Shown piece after piece: positions 7,481-13,617 of a stretch of 17,003 nt of DNA. The notes under the pieces were generated by a model, which did no database searches, had not been told where the DNA came from, and saw only the letters and a program-made list of their open reading frames with translations. Each line of letters opens with the position of its first letter. Position 1 is the stretch's first letter. This DNA is from an uncultured Collinsella sp. GTDB taxonomy: Bacteria > Actinomycetota > Coriobacteriia > Coriobacteriales > Coriobacteriaceae. The stretch is taken from the NCBI GenBank assembly GCA_900552345.1, contig URZN01000003.1:1-17003 (forward strand). Reading direction: 5' to 3'. The translations under genes and the position numbers were made by a program.

Positions 7481-8270
7481 CTTCGAAGTCACCTCCGTCA
7501 GAAACAGCTGCACCCTTCAGCTCGGTCTGCTGCTGGAAGTCCCAGAAAGCGATGCCGAAGCCGATGAGAGCGAGGATGAGCAGAGCAGGGGTTGCCAGCG
7601 AATCGTTGGCAACGGTGATGAGCGCGAGGCCGAAGCCCATGAGGAAGAAGCCCCACATATCGCGGTTCATCATAACCTTGAGCAGGACGGCGAAGCCGAC
7701 GAAGCGCATCATGCCGCCTGCAGCGGACAGACCGGTCTGCAGCCAAGTCGGGATGGCAGAAGCGATGGTCTGACCGATGGTAGCGCCAGCGATGAAGAAC
7801 AGGGTGACGACGACAGCGAAGATCAGGCCGAGCAGAGCCATGGCGAAGTAGTTCAGGCGCTCGATGCCCTTGGTGTCCGCGTTGTGAGCCATGTTATCGG
7901 CCGTGGACATAAGCGGGGACATAAGCGTGAAGACCAGGGTAACGCCAAGCTGGCCAAGCAGAGCGAACGGAATGGCGAGGCCGACTGCCGCGTTGGGCTC
8001 GAGGCCCGTGGCGATAGCGAGAATGGCTGCCATGATGCCGCCGATGACGGCGTTAGGCGGCTGAGCGCCTCCGATCGGCATGTTGCCGATCGTCATGAGC
8101 TGATAGGTACCACCCACGAGAAGACCGGTGTTGAGGTCGCCAAGGATAAGACCGATGACGGCGCCGGTGACGATGGGCTGATAGAGAGACTCGAGGAAGT
8201 CAAACTGGTCGATTGCCGCGATGAACGTGACGACGAAGACCAGAGCGATCTGGATGATCGAGTATTCCAT
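7470..8270 (-). CDS. PTS mannose-family transporter subunit EIIC
   Basis: A 266-residue polytopic membrane protein, the EIIC partner of EIID in the sugar translocation channel. Seen: the N-terminal helix, DQFDFLESLYQPIVTGAVIG (21-40), GDLNTGLLVGGTYQLM, and the family's conserved IGGAQPPN loop, with several further hydrophobic helices; it ends in a short acidic tail (SDGGDFEDGI). Length is typical for ManY/AgaC proteins. The ATG at 8270 follows AAGGAGGAG. It lies 90 bases after EIIB, and that gap holds two small hairpins. It overlaps the EIID start by 11 bases. Confidence 0.9.
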   Translation of the reverse strand: MEYSIIQIALVFVVTFIAAIDQFDFLESLYQPIVTGAVIGLILGDLNTGLLVGGTYQLMTIGNMPIGGAQPPNAVIGGIMAAILAIATGLEPNAAVGLAIPFALLGQLGVTLVFTLMSPLMSTADNMAHNADTKGIERLNYFAMALLGLIFAVVVTLFFIAGATIGQTIASAIPTWLQTGLSAAGGMMRFVGFAVLLKVMMNRDMWGFFLMGFGLALITVANDSLATPALLILALIGFGIAFWDFQQQTELKGAAVSDGGDFEDGI

Positions 8271-8293
8271 CTTGCTCCTCCTTTCAAAATGAA

Positions 8294-8343
8294 TGTACGC
8301 ACTTTGGATATCACGTACAGAACGTCAGGGTTTCACTCCTGAC
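8294..8343. repeat. Two small hairpins between the EIIB and EIIC genes
   Basis: Two perfect 6-base inverted repeats lie in the 90-base gap: TGTACG (8294-8299) with CGTACA (8314-8319), and GTCAGG (8324-8329) with CCTGAC (8338-8343). Neither is followed by a U-run on the coding strand, so they are not ordinary terminators. They may adjust mRNA stability between the soluble and membrane subunits. Confidence 0.45.
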
Positions 8344-8360
8344 AACGTGGATCACGAGGA

Positions 8361-8843
8361 TTACGAGAAGAGCTTGCTCGTGTCCTCAACAGGCGTGCTC
8401 GGAACGCGCCTGATCTCCAACTCCACCCCCAATTCCTGCAGCTCTTTAAACGCAGCGACATCCTCGTCGTTAACTGCGACGGAGGTGGCGACTTGGCGCT
8501 TTCCTTCCGACATGTGCATGTTGCCGATGTTTACCTTCTTTATAGGCACACCGCCCTTGACGAGCGTAAGCACGTCTTCCGGTGTTTCGGCCACGATGAA
8601 GATCTTCTGGCGCGGGCTCGCCTTGCCAATGACGTCGATGGTCTTCTGCAGGGAGAAGAAACGCGTAGCGACGCCGGCGGGAGCGGCCATCTTCATGAGG
8701 TTCTGGCGCATGGTGTTGGACGCCACGTCGTCGTTGGCGACGAGGATGAGGTTGGAGCCCAGAGTGGAGTTCCACTGGGTGGCAACCTGACCATGAACCA
8801 GTCGGTTATCGATGCGGGTAAGAAGAATGTTGGGTTCTGCCAT
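8361..8843 (-). CDS. PTS mannose-family subunit EIIB
   Basis: A 160-residue cytoplasmic phosphotransfer protein that takes phosphate from EIIA and gives it to the incoming sugar at the EIIC/EIID channel. The N terminus LLTRIDNRLVHGQVATQW carries the phosphorylated histidine, His17, in the VHGQV motif. The rest (NDDVASN, GNMHMSEGKR, ELGVELEIRRVP) follows the family pattern and its usual length. The ATG at 8843 has AAAGGAAG somewhat far upstream. It sits after the YajC-like gene and before EIIC. EIIB is a separate polypeptide here, as in Aga-type systems, not fused to EIIA as in E. coli ManX. Confidence 0.92.
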   Translation of the reverse strand: MAEPNILLTRIDNRLVHGQVATQWNSTLGSNLILVANDDVASNTMRQNLMKMAAPAGVATRFFSLQKTIDVIGKASPRQKIFIVAETPEDVLTLVKGGVPIKKVNIGNMHMSEGKRQVATSVAVNDEDVAAFKELQELGVELEIRRVPSTPVEDTSKLFS

Positions 8844-8879
8844 GTTGATCAGCTTCCTTTCGATATTTGCTGACGACAG

Positions 8880-9161
8880 TTACTTGATCTCCTGAATCGC
8901 GTAACGCGAAACATCTACGACGGCTCCGGATCGGACTTTGATCTGGACCTTCTCGCCTTCGATGCCTTTGACGGTTCCGTAGATACCGCCGGCGAAAAGA
9001 ACCTCCTGACCCGGCTTGAGCTCGGTGTGCAGCTCCTTGAAGTACTTCTGCTTCTTCTTCATGTTGATTTGCGACCAGATGGTGTAAATCAAGCCCATGA
9101 TGACAAGCAGGCCTAAAAGGGCGACCGAGGAGCTCAGGACGTTGGCTCCGAAATCGGCCAT
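8880..9161 (-). CDS. YajC-like membrane protein within the PTS operon
   Basis: A 93-residue protein with one N-terminal membrane helix (about residues 11-30), a basic patch (NMKKKQKYFKELH), and the YajC signature LKPGQEVLFAGGIYGTVKGIEGEKVQIKV split over residues 49-77. Classic YajC is an accessory subunit of the SecDF-YajC translocase. This copy is not near secDF or tgt but sits between EIIA and EIIB, with its ATG sharing one base with the EIIA stop (TAATG), so the two are translationally coupled. YajC-like proteins are also found beside mannose-family PTS genes in some Firmicutes. A role in insertion or assembly of EIIC/EIID is a plausible inference. Confidence 0.8.
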   Translation of the reverse strand: MADFGANVLSSSVALLGLLVIMGLIYTIWSQINMKKKQKYFKELHTELKPGQEVLFAGGIYGTVKGIEGEKVQIKVRSGAVVDVSRYAIQEIK

Positions 9162-9604
9162 TAGATGCCGTCCTCGTCGCCGAAGATATCCTCTTCCTCG
9201 GAGCCGGCAACGGATGCGACCGTCTGGGCGGTGATGCCCGTCTGGCCAACGGTCACGGCCTGCTCGCCAAGCTCGGCGAGCGTGGCATTGCCGCGGAGGA
9301 ACAGAAGCTCAATAACCATGGGAAGGTTGGTGCCAGTCAGAACCTCGACGTTGTCGACATCCTGGGCAATCATCATCGACTGGTTGAACGGGGTGCCGCC
9401 AAGCAGGTCGGTAAAGACAAGCACGCCATCGCACTCCTCGCGCATGGCGGTAATAGCGGCGCGGAGATCCTCACCGTAGGATGCGGCCTGGTCGCCCTCA
9501 AAAGGAACGACGGTAAAGGCAGGCTGGTCGCCGGCAACCATAGCGATAGCGCTTGCAAGGCCGGGTGCGAACTGTCCATGACCGGTAAGAATAAAGCCAA
9601 CCAT
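9161..9604 (-). CDS. PTS mannose-family subunit EIIA
   Basis: A 147-residue cytoplasmic phosphocarrier that receives phosphate from HPr and passes it to EIIB. Seen: FILTGHGQFAPG with the active His9 and LVFTDLLGGTPFNQS, the conserved Asp-containing loop of the family. The last 13 or so residues form an acidic tail (EEEDIFGDEDGI) not needed for the fold. The ATG at 9604 follows AAGGGG, part of which lies in a possible leader hairpin. It is the first gene of the operon, about 150 bases from the likely promoter. Confidence 0.9.
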   Translation of the reverse strand: MVGFILTGHGQFAPGLASAIAMVAGDQPAFTVVPFEGDQAASYGEDLRAAITAMREECDGVLVFTDLLGGTPFNQSMMIAQDVDNVEVLTGTNLPMVIELLFLRGNATLAELGEQAVTVGQTGITAQTVASVAGSEEEDIFGDEDGI

Positions 9605-9614
9605 TCAAATTCCC

Positions 9615-9657
9615 CTTCCGAAGGTGTGTACAATCTGAGTCCGATGATTTTCGGAAG
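9615..9657 (-). promoter_or_regulatory. Leader hairpin that may mask the EIIA ribosome site
   Basis: In the minus-strand leader CTTCCGAA (9657-9650) can pair perfectly with TTCGGAAG (9622-9615), and the second arm runs into the EIIA ribosome site GGAAGGGG. A competing local hairpin, TCCGA-aaatca-TCGGA, uses part of the same first arm. The two structures exclude each other. Confidence 0.35.
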
Positions 9658-9720
9658 CCAGCGGGCGATCGCCCTTAAAGCTTCTTAGAAAGCGTTCTTT
9701 GAAGACCAGTGGTTTCTAAA

Positions 9721-9734
9721 CTGGTAGTAACCAC
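9721..9734. promoter_or_regulatory. GntR-type operator before the PTS operon
   Basis: CTGGTAGTAACCAC shares an identical 13-base core with the agaS operator (5428-5440). On the minus strand it lies about 17-30 bases downstream of the likely PTS -10, so a bound repressor would block early transcription. Extra TGGT/ACCA half-sites next to it (ACCAGTGGTTTC, 9705-9716) form further inverted repeats with it and may extend the binding region. Confidence 0.75.
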
Positions 9735-9750
9735 GTGACGTGTTGTTGTC

Positions 9751-9759
9751 ACTATATCA
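9751..9759 (-). promoter_or_regulatory. Probable extended -10 promoter of the PTS operon
   Basis: The minus strand reads TGATATAGT, an extended -10 (TGn plus TATAGT, five of six to consensus). No clear -35 is seen 17 bases upstream, which is acceptable for an extended -10. It leaves a leader of about 140 bases before EIIA. Start-site mapping would be decisive. Confidence 0.45.
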
Positions 9760-9826
9760 CCCCAGAAGAGGTCGCTTTCGTTGATTCATACGGTAAAACG
9801 TTTTTGCACCGCTCACGGTGATAAAT

Positions 9827-9843
9827 CGACCGTTTACCGGTCG
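9827..9843. repeat. Palindromic motif, copy 1 (CGACCG-TTTAC-CGGTCG)
   Basis: Perfect 6-base arms around a 5-base spacer. Its first 15 bases recur at 10045-10059 with one change. It lies about 70 bases upstream of the PTS -10, a typical place for an activator or second repressor. The binding protein is unknown. Confidence 0.5.
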
Positions 9844-9863
9844 TTAACACTTCTACCTGCGGT

Positions 9864-9881
9864 TTTGAAACCGTTTCGAAA
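9864..9881. promoter_or_regulatory. LacI-type palindrome
   Basis: TTTGAAACCGTTTCGAAA is a near-perfect palindrome with a central CG-like step, resembling LacI-family and cre-type operators. It fits the cre pattern at most but not all positions. It lies roughly 110 bases upstream of the PTS promoter. No LacI-family gene is in the window, so the binder, if any, is encoded elsewhere. Confidence 0.35.
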
Positions 9882-10027
9882 TGCTTTGGCAAAAAATCGG
9901 ATCTTTTCCTGTGTCTAAACAACGCAGGGCGGCTAAAAATAGCGTGTAGAAAAATTGCAGGTCATTGTGAAGATATGTGAATTGGTCTTTTTGACTTAAT
10001 ACCAGTTAGAACCAGTTTTGAGATTAT

Positions 10028-10059
10028 CGGTGAACGGTAGTTTTCGACCGTTCACCGGT
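10028..10059. repeat. Inverted repeat containing palindromic motif, copy 2
   Basis: CGGTGAACGGT (10028-10038) and ACCGTTCACCG (10047-10057) are perfect 11-base inverted repeats with an 8-base spacer. The right half belongs to CGACCGTTCACCGGT (10045-10059), which differs from copy 1 at 9827 by one base. There is no T-run, so it is not a terminator; a regulatory site is more likely. Confidence 0.55.
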
Positions 10060-10243
10060 TACTTGCAATCGTTTGCAGTTGTTTTCCCAGATGAATTAGG
10101 GAAACGCGATGGAGCGCTTGCGCGATCACAGGAAATTTTGGCATTTGTCCTTATCCCCCACGCGCAAAACTCCGGCATCCAAAATGAGCTAATAGCTCAC
10201 GCTAATCGTTTTCAATCATTACATACTCAGTATCCGTAATTAT

Positions 10244-10272
10244 TTATCGTTTATCGTTAATTCTGATATGAT
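10244..10272 (+). promoter_or_regulatory. Promoter of the DUF2975/XRE unit
   Basis: TTATCG (10244-10249) and TATGAT (10267-10272) are 17 bases apart, and the start codon lies 35 bases further on. The -10 is partly inside a perfect palindrome at 10268-10283. Confidence 0.55.
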
Positions 10273-10283
10273 ACAAGTATCAT
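10268..10283. promoter_or_regulatory. 16-base palindromic operator over the -10 box
   Basis: ATGATAC-AA-GTATCAT is a perfect inverted repeat (7-base arms) covering most of the -10 and the probable transcription start of the DUF2975 gene. It is well placed for repression by the XRE-type protein encoded by the second gene of the unit; that link is inference. Confidence 0.6.
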
Positions 10284-10306
10284 CCCAAACGCCGATTGGA
10301 GGGGTT

Positions 10307-10945
10307 ATGGTCCATCGAAACGCATCTATATCGAATGAAACCATCAGCCGCGAACAGACGATAGCCAAACTGAGGAAGCTCGCTCGCATCTGCAAATGGG
10401 CCACGATCTGCATTACCACCGCGCTCGCTCTGGGGCTCCTCGCAGTCATTGCGATTGACCTTCTAATCATATTGCCTGGCCTCTCCCAAGGCCCGTGTCT
10501 CCAATCCGTAGAACTTCAAGCCGGCGAAGGGCCGTGCCTTGCTATCGTCGGTACCGATGTGCAGGCCCCACTTATGCTCATCGCACACGATGGTCACACT
10601 GCCATAGGGAGCCTCTTGATGACATGCCTCGCGCTTACCATCGCGCTAAGCGTGCGCAGGCTTTTCTTCAACATTGAAAAGGAAGGCAGGCCCTTTGACC
10701 TTGAATGTAACCAGACACTTCGTCGAGTAGGACATTTATTCCTTATCGGCGGCGTTGCCGTGAGACTTCTTGGTGCCGTAATCACGGGAACGATACTCTC
10801 AGGATTTGGTGGCAGCTTTACGGATGCGTTCGCCGGCCAGTTATTCGAGCCCTCCATGCTCTTTGCAGGCCTGATTATTTGCCTGATTGCCAGTATCTTC
10901 CGCTACGGGTATATCCTGCAAAAACAAGATGACGAGTTGCTCTAG
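10307..10945 (+). CDS. DUF2975-like membrane protein
   Basis: A 212-residue protein with four probable membrane helices (about 32-58, 98-116, 142-165 and 183-200). The stretch RRLFFNIEKEGRPF after helix 2 is typical of DUF2975 proteins, whose biochemical role is not known. The pairing with a small XRE regulator directly downstream is also typical of this family. The loop between helices 1 and 2 holds two cysteines (Cys64, Cys77) that may face outside. The ATG at 10307 follows GGAGG. An earlier in-frame ATG (10268) lies inside the palindrome at the -10 box, so it is probably not transcribed. Membrane sensing of a stress or signal is possible but unsupported. Confidence 0.75.
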   Translation: MVHRNASISNETISREQTIAKLRKLARICKWATICITTALALGLLAVIAIDLLIILPGLSQGPCLQSVELQAGEGPCLAIVGTDVQAPLMLIAHDGHTAIGSLLMTCLALTIALSVRRLFFNIEKEGRPFDLECNQTLRRVGHLFLIGGVAVRLLGAVITGTILSGFGGSFTDAFAGQLFEPSMLFAGLIICLIASIFRYGYILQKQDDELL

Positions 10946-10954
10946 GGGGAATCC

Positions 10955-11191
10955 ATGATTATTCTGCGGCTTGACCGCATGCTCGCCGAACGCAAGATCT
11001 CATCCAAAGAGCTTGCGGAACGCGTGGGCATCTCCCAGGTCAATATGTCACGCATTAAGACGGGCAAGGTTTCTGCCATACGTTTTTCAACTCTTGACGC
11101 GATATGTCGGGCACTCGACTGCCAACCGGGCGATGTACTGGAATATATATCCGACGATGAAGCTGATAGCCTTTTTGGACTTAAAGATTGA
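10955..11191 (+). CDS. Small XRE/Cro-type helix-turn-helix regulator (YozG-like)
   Basis: A 78-residue protein made almost entirely of one Cro/C1-type domain: RLDRMLAERKISSKELAERV, then GISQVNMSRIKTGK, then FSTLDAICRALDCQPGDVLEY. It should bind DNA as a dimer. It starts 9 bases after the DUF2975 gene with GGGGGA as ribosome site, so both are co-transcribed. The most likely target is the palindrome at the promoter of its own unit. There is no separate effector domain, so the partner membrane protein may supply the signal. Confidence 0.85.
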   Translation: MIILRLDRMLAERKISSKELAERVGISQVNMSRIKTGKVSAIRFSTLDAICRALDCQPGDVLEYISDDEADSLFGLKD

Positions 11192-11227
11192 TAGGCATAA
11201 TTTAGCCACCAGCGCCTAAACGCAAAT

Positions 11228-11260
11228 AGCCCGCTAGAACAACATCCGTTCTAGCGGGCT
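11228..11260. terminator. Hairpin between convergent genes (likely terminator)
   Basis: Perfect 13-base stem AGCCCGCTAGAAC and GTTCTAGCGGGCT with a 7-base loop, lying 36 bases after the XRE stop and 44 bases past the stop of the convergent gene. The flanks (TTATT on plus, TATTTG on minus) are only modestly T-rich, so it may act in both directions with moderate strength. Confidence 0.75.
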
Positions 11261-11304
11261 TATTCAGATATTTCGGTTACGCGCTCGGCGGCTCAGACAG
11301 ATCT

Positions 11305-12399
11305 TTATGCAAACAGACCATAGATGCTGATGTTGGCCTTGGCGTAGAGGCCGTTAGCATACTCGGTCCACTTGGAGCTGGCGCTCGAAGCCTGCGAAGA
11401 GTACTGCTGGTAAGCAGTGTAGTAGGCGGTCATGGCCTGCTTATAGGTGGCGCTATCGGCCGTAAAGGCATCGTCGGCAAAGGCCTTAGCGTAGGTGCCG
11501 TTCTCGTCCTTCCAGGTACCCTTCGAGCTATCCCACTCGTCGCCGGCAAGGTTGATGATGTAGTCGGCGTAATCCTTGCTCGCGGTGTCCTCATTGCCGT
11601 CAGAAGGCTCGGTCGGAGCGGTCGGCATGCTTGCGGAGCTATCGCCCACCTTCTTCTTGTAGAGCTTCTGCAGCGTCGCGGACTGGCGGACGATCTGCTT
11701 GGCCTGGTCCTTGGACACGCCATACTGCGTGGCCATGGTCTTGTAGTCCGAAGTGCCGATGGATTCCTCGGCGTACTGCTTCATCTCCTTAGAGGAGACG
11801 GTAATGCCCTCGTCCTCGGCAGCGTCCAGCAGAATCTGGTTGCGCACGTAGGACAGGATAACGTCGGCAGACGGAGCGGTGTAGTTGCCGTCATCGTCCT
11901 TGACGGTGTCGAGGCTGTACTGGCTCTCGATGGCCTCACGCGCGGTGATGTCGCTCTTCTTGCCGTTGTAGCTATAGCTTGCCACGGTCGAATCGAGCTG
12001 GTCCTCGGTCAGGGTCGACGAGCCGACACCCTTGCCGCCAAAGCCGCCATTGCCAATAAAGAAGCCGACCACGGCGGCGATCACGACGGCAACCACAAAG
12101 GCGGCAATCATCGTCTTCTTGTGCCTGGATGCATGGTCGTCTTCATCGGAACCCAGAATATCGTCGTCCTCATCCTGGGCCTCGGGCATCAGATTCTCGT
12201 CAGCGGCATCCGCGGCAATCTGAGCCTCCAGTCGGGCGTCCTCCTCCTCGGCCGTCGTGCCGGCGGCAATGTGCTCGGCAGACGTACCGGCGACCAGATC
12301 GATCTTCTCGTCCTCGTCACCGTCGGGGCCTTCGCCGCGCTCGATGATCTGGATGCCGTCGATCTCGTCCTTCTCGTCCTTCTTTTGAATCAGACCCAT
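11305..12399 (-). CDS. Membrane-anchored SurA-N-like protein
   Basis: A 364-residue protein in three parts: a very acidic cytoplasmic region (about 1-92), a single membrane helix (about 97-116, after basic SRHKK), and an outer region (about 117-364). Residues about 180-250 (VRNQILLDAAEDEGITVSSKEMKQYA and on) resemble the SurA/PrsA N-terminal chaperone fold, with the pattern of an Ile/Leu helix, then an acidic turn, then 'GITVS..E'. No parvulin isomerase domain follows; instead there is a Ser/Thr/Pro linker and a Tyr/Ser/Ala-rich C terminus. It may assist folding of exported proteins. AAGGAG precedes the ATG. It stands alone between a weak terminator and the convergent XRE unit. Confidence 0.6.
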   Translation of the reverse strand: MGLIQKKDEKDEIDGIQIIERGEGPDGDEDEKIDLVAGTSAEHIAAGTTAEEEDARLEAQIAADAADENLMPEAQDEDDDILGSDEDDHASRHKKTMIAAFVVAVVIAAVVGFFIGNGGFGGKGVGSSTLTEDQLDSTVASYSYNGKKSDITAREAIESQYSLDTVKDDDGNYTAPSADVILSYVRNQILLDAAEDEGITVSSKEMKQYAEESIGTSDYKTMATQYGVSKDQAKQIVRQSATLQKLYKKKVGDSSASMPTAPTEPSDGNEDTASKDYADYIINLAGDEWDSSKGTWKDENGTYAKAFADDAFTADSATYKQAMTAYYTAYQQYSSQASSASSKWTEYANGLYAKANISIYGLFA

Positions 12400-12437
12400 A
12401 TCAGTTACTCCTTGTTAGGAAACATAGTCTTCAATAG

Positions 12438-12466
12438 AATACGCCCGACAGAGTGCCGGGCGTATT
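12438..12466 (-). terminator. Hairpin after the isocitrate dehydrogenase gene
   Basis: Perfect 10-base stem AATACGCCCG and CGGGCGTATT, 9-base loop, between the isocitrate dehydrogenase stop (12526) and the next minus-strand start (12399). The T-run is weak, so termination may be partial. A second looser inverted repeat (GCAAAC with GTTTGC, about 12483-12513) lies nearer the stop codon. Confidence 0.6.
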
Positions 12467-12525
12467 GATTCTTAGGTTATACGCAAACACTTAAGTACTA
12501 TTTAGGCGTTTGCAGCCTGCATGTC

Positions 12526-13611
12526 TTAGGCCAGGTGCGCGATAACGGCATCGGCAAAGGCCTGCGTGCCCACGGCGCCCTCGACGGAGCCGGTCTGGGC
12601 ACGACGTACGTCGCCGGTAACCTGCTTACCCTCGTCGAGCGTGGCGGAAACGGCGGCGCGGATACGATTGGCCGCATCGTTCTCGCCCAGATGATCGAGC
12701 ATCATAGCCGCAGACAGAATCTCGGCCGTGGGGTTGGCGATATCCTGGCCAGCGATATCGGGCGCGGAGCCATGCGTTGCCTCGAAGATGGCGCAGTCGG
12801 CACCGATGTTGGAGCCGGGGGCCATACCCAGGCCACCTACCAGGCCGGCGCACAGGTCGCTCACGATGTCGCCGTACAGGTTGGGCAGCACCAGGACATC
12901 GAAGTCGTTGGGGTTCTGGACCAGACCCATGCAGGTGGCGTCGACGATCTTGTCGTTGAACTCGATATCGGGATAGTTGGCGGCCACCTCGCGCGCCACG
13001 CGCAGGAACAGGCCATCGGTCGCCTTCATGATGTTGGCCTTATGCACGGCCGTCACCTTTTTGCGGCCGCAGCGGCGGGCATACTCAAAGGCATACTCCA
13101 CAATGCGGCGGCTCTTGGCGATGGAGATCGGCTTAATTGAAATGGCGGAATCTGCGGCGAAGGTCCTCTGGCCCGAGCGCTCGACGAGCTGCGAGAGCTC
13201 CTCGACCTCGGCAGCGCCCTCATCGAACTCGATGCCGGCGTAGAGGTCCTCGGTGTTCTCGCGCACGATGACCAGGTCGACGTCGCGGAAACGCGAGCCG
13301 TCGCCCGGCTGCGACAGGCAGGGGCGCACGCAGGCATACAGGTCGAAGTGCTTGCGCAGGGCCACGTTGACGCTGCGGAAACCCGTACCGACCGGCGTGG
13401 TGATGGGGCCCTTGATGGCAACCTTGGTCTCGGCGACCGCATCGAGCACGTGCTGGGGCAGCGGCGTGCCAAACTCGTCCATGACGCCGACGCCGGCCTC
13501 CTGGACGTTCCAGTTGATCTGGACACCGGTGGCCTCGACCACGCGGCGCATGGCCTGCGTAATCTCGGGACCGATACCGTCACCGGGAATCAGGACTACA
13601 TCGTGCGCCAT
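12526..13611 (-). CDS. Isocitrate dehydrogenase, NAD-type (isocitrate/isopropylmalate family)
   Basis: A 361-residue beta-decarboxylating dehydrogenase, expected to turn isocitrate into 2-oxoglutarate. Seen: [10 protein letters not shown] (8-17), the substrate loop [13 protein letters not shown] (75-87) with Ser80, Asn82 and Arg86, [11 protein letters not shown] (116-126), Lys191/Asn193, and the family signature NLYGDIVSD with metal-binding Asp248 and Asp252. Phe-Arg-Ser in the substrate loop fits isocitrate rather than isopropylmalate, and there are no leuCD genes nearby. The short form and [12 protein letters not shown] suggest NAD over NADP, though cofactor choice is not certain by eye. 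AGGAG precedes the ATG. It lies 6 bases after the HEAT-like gene and looks like the end of that operon. Confidence 0.82.
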   Translation of the reverse strand: MAHDVVLIPGDGIGPEITQAMRRVVEATGVQINWNVQEAGVGVMDEFGTPLPQHVLDAVAETKVAIKGPITTPVGTGFRSVNVALRKHFDLYACVRPCLSQPGDGSRFRDVDLVIVRENTEDLYAGIEFDEGAAEVEELSQLVERSGQRTFAADSAISIKPISIAKSRRIVEYAFEYARRCGRKKVTAVHKANIMKATDGLFLRVAREVAANYPDIEFNDKIVDATCMGLVQNPNDFDVLVLPNLYGDIVSDLCAGLVGGLGMAPGSNIGADCAIFEATHGSAPDIAGQDIANPTAEILSAAMMLDHLGENDAANRIRAAVSATLDEGKQVTGDVRRAQTGSVEGAVGTQAFADAVIAHLA

Positions 13612-13617
13612 AATCTG

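Larger units (their letters stand above)
9605..10306. other. Long non-coding regulatory region rich in palindromes
   Basis: About 700 bases between the divergent EIIA and DUF2975 genes, visibly richer in AT than the genes on either side. It holds the PTS promoter and leader, one full GntR-type operator, half-sites at 10001-10017, a LacI-type palindrome at 9864-9881, a CACCG-N4-CGGTG palindrome at 9807-9820, the repeated CGACCGTTYACCGGT motif at 9827 and 10045, a GGGCGATCGCCC palindrome at 9663-9674, and the promoter of the DUF2975 gene. A 73-codon TTG-started frame at 10018-10239 has no ribosome site or recognisable protein and is not called. Confidence 0.8.

Noticed and set aside
9663..9674. 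GGGCGATCGCCC perfect palindrome as an operator
   Set aside because: Short, made of a common GC-rich restriction-like core, single copy in the region; noted only as part of the leader.
10018..10239. 73-codon frame in the palindrome-rich region
   Set aside because: TTG start, no ribosome site, overlaps the 11-base inverted repeat, and no recognisable protein.
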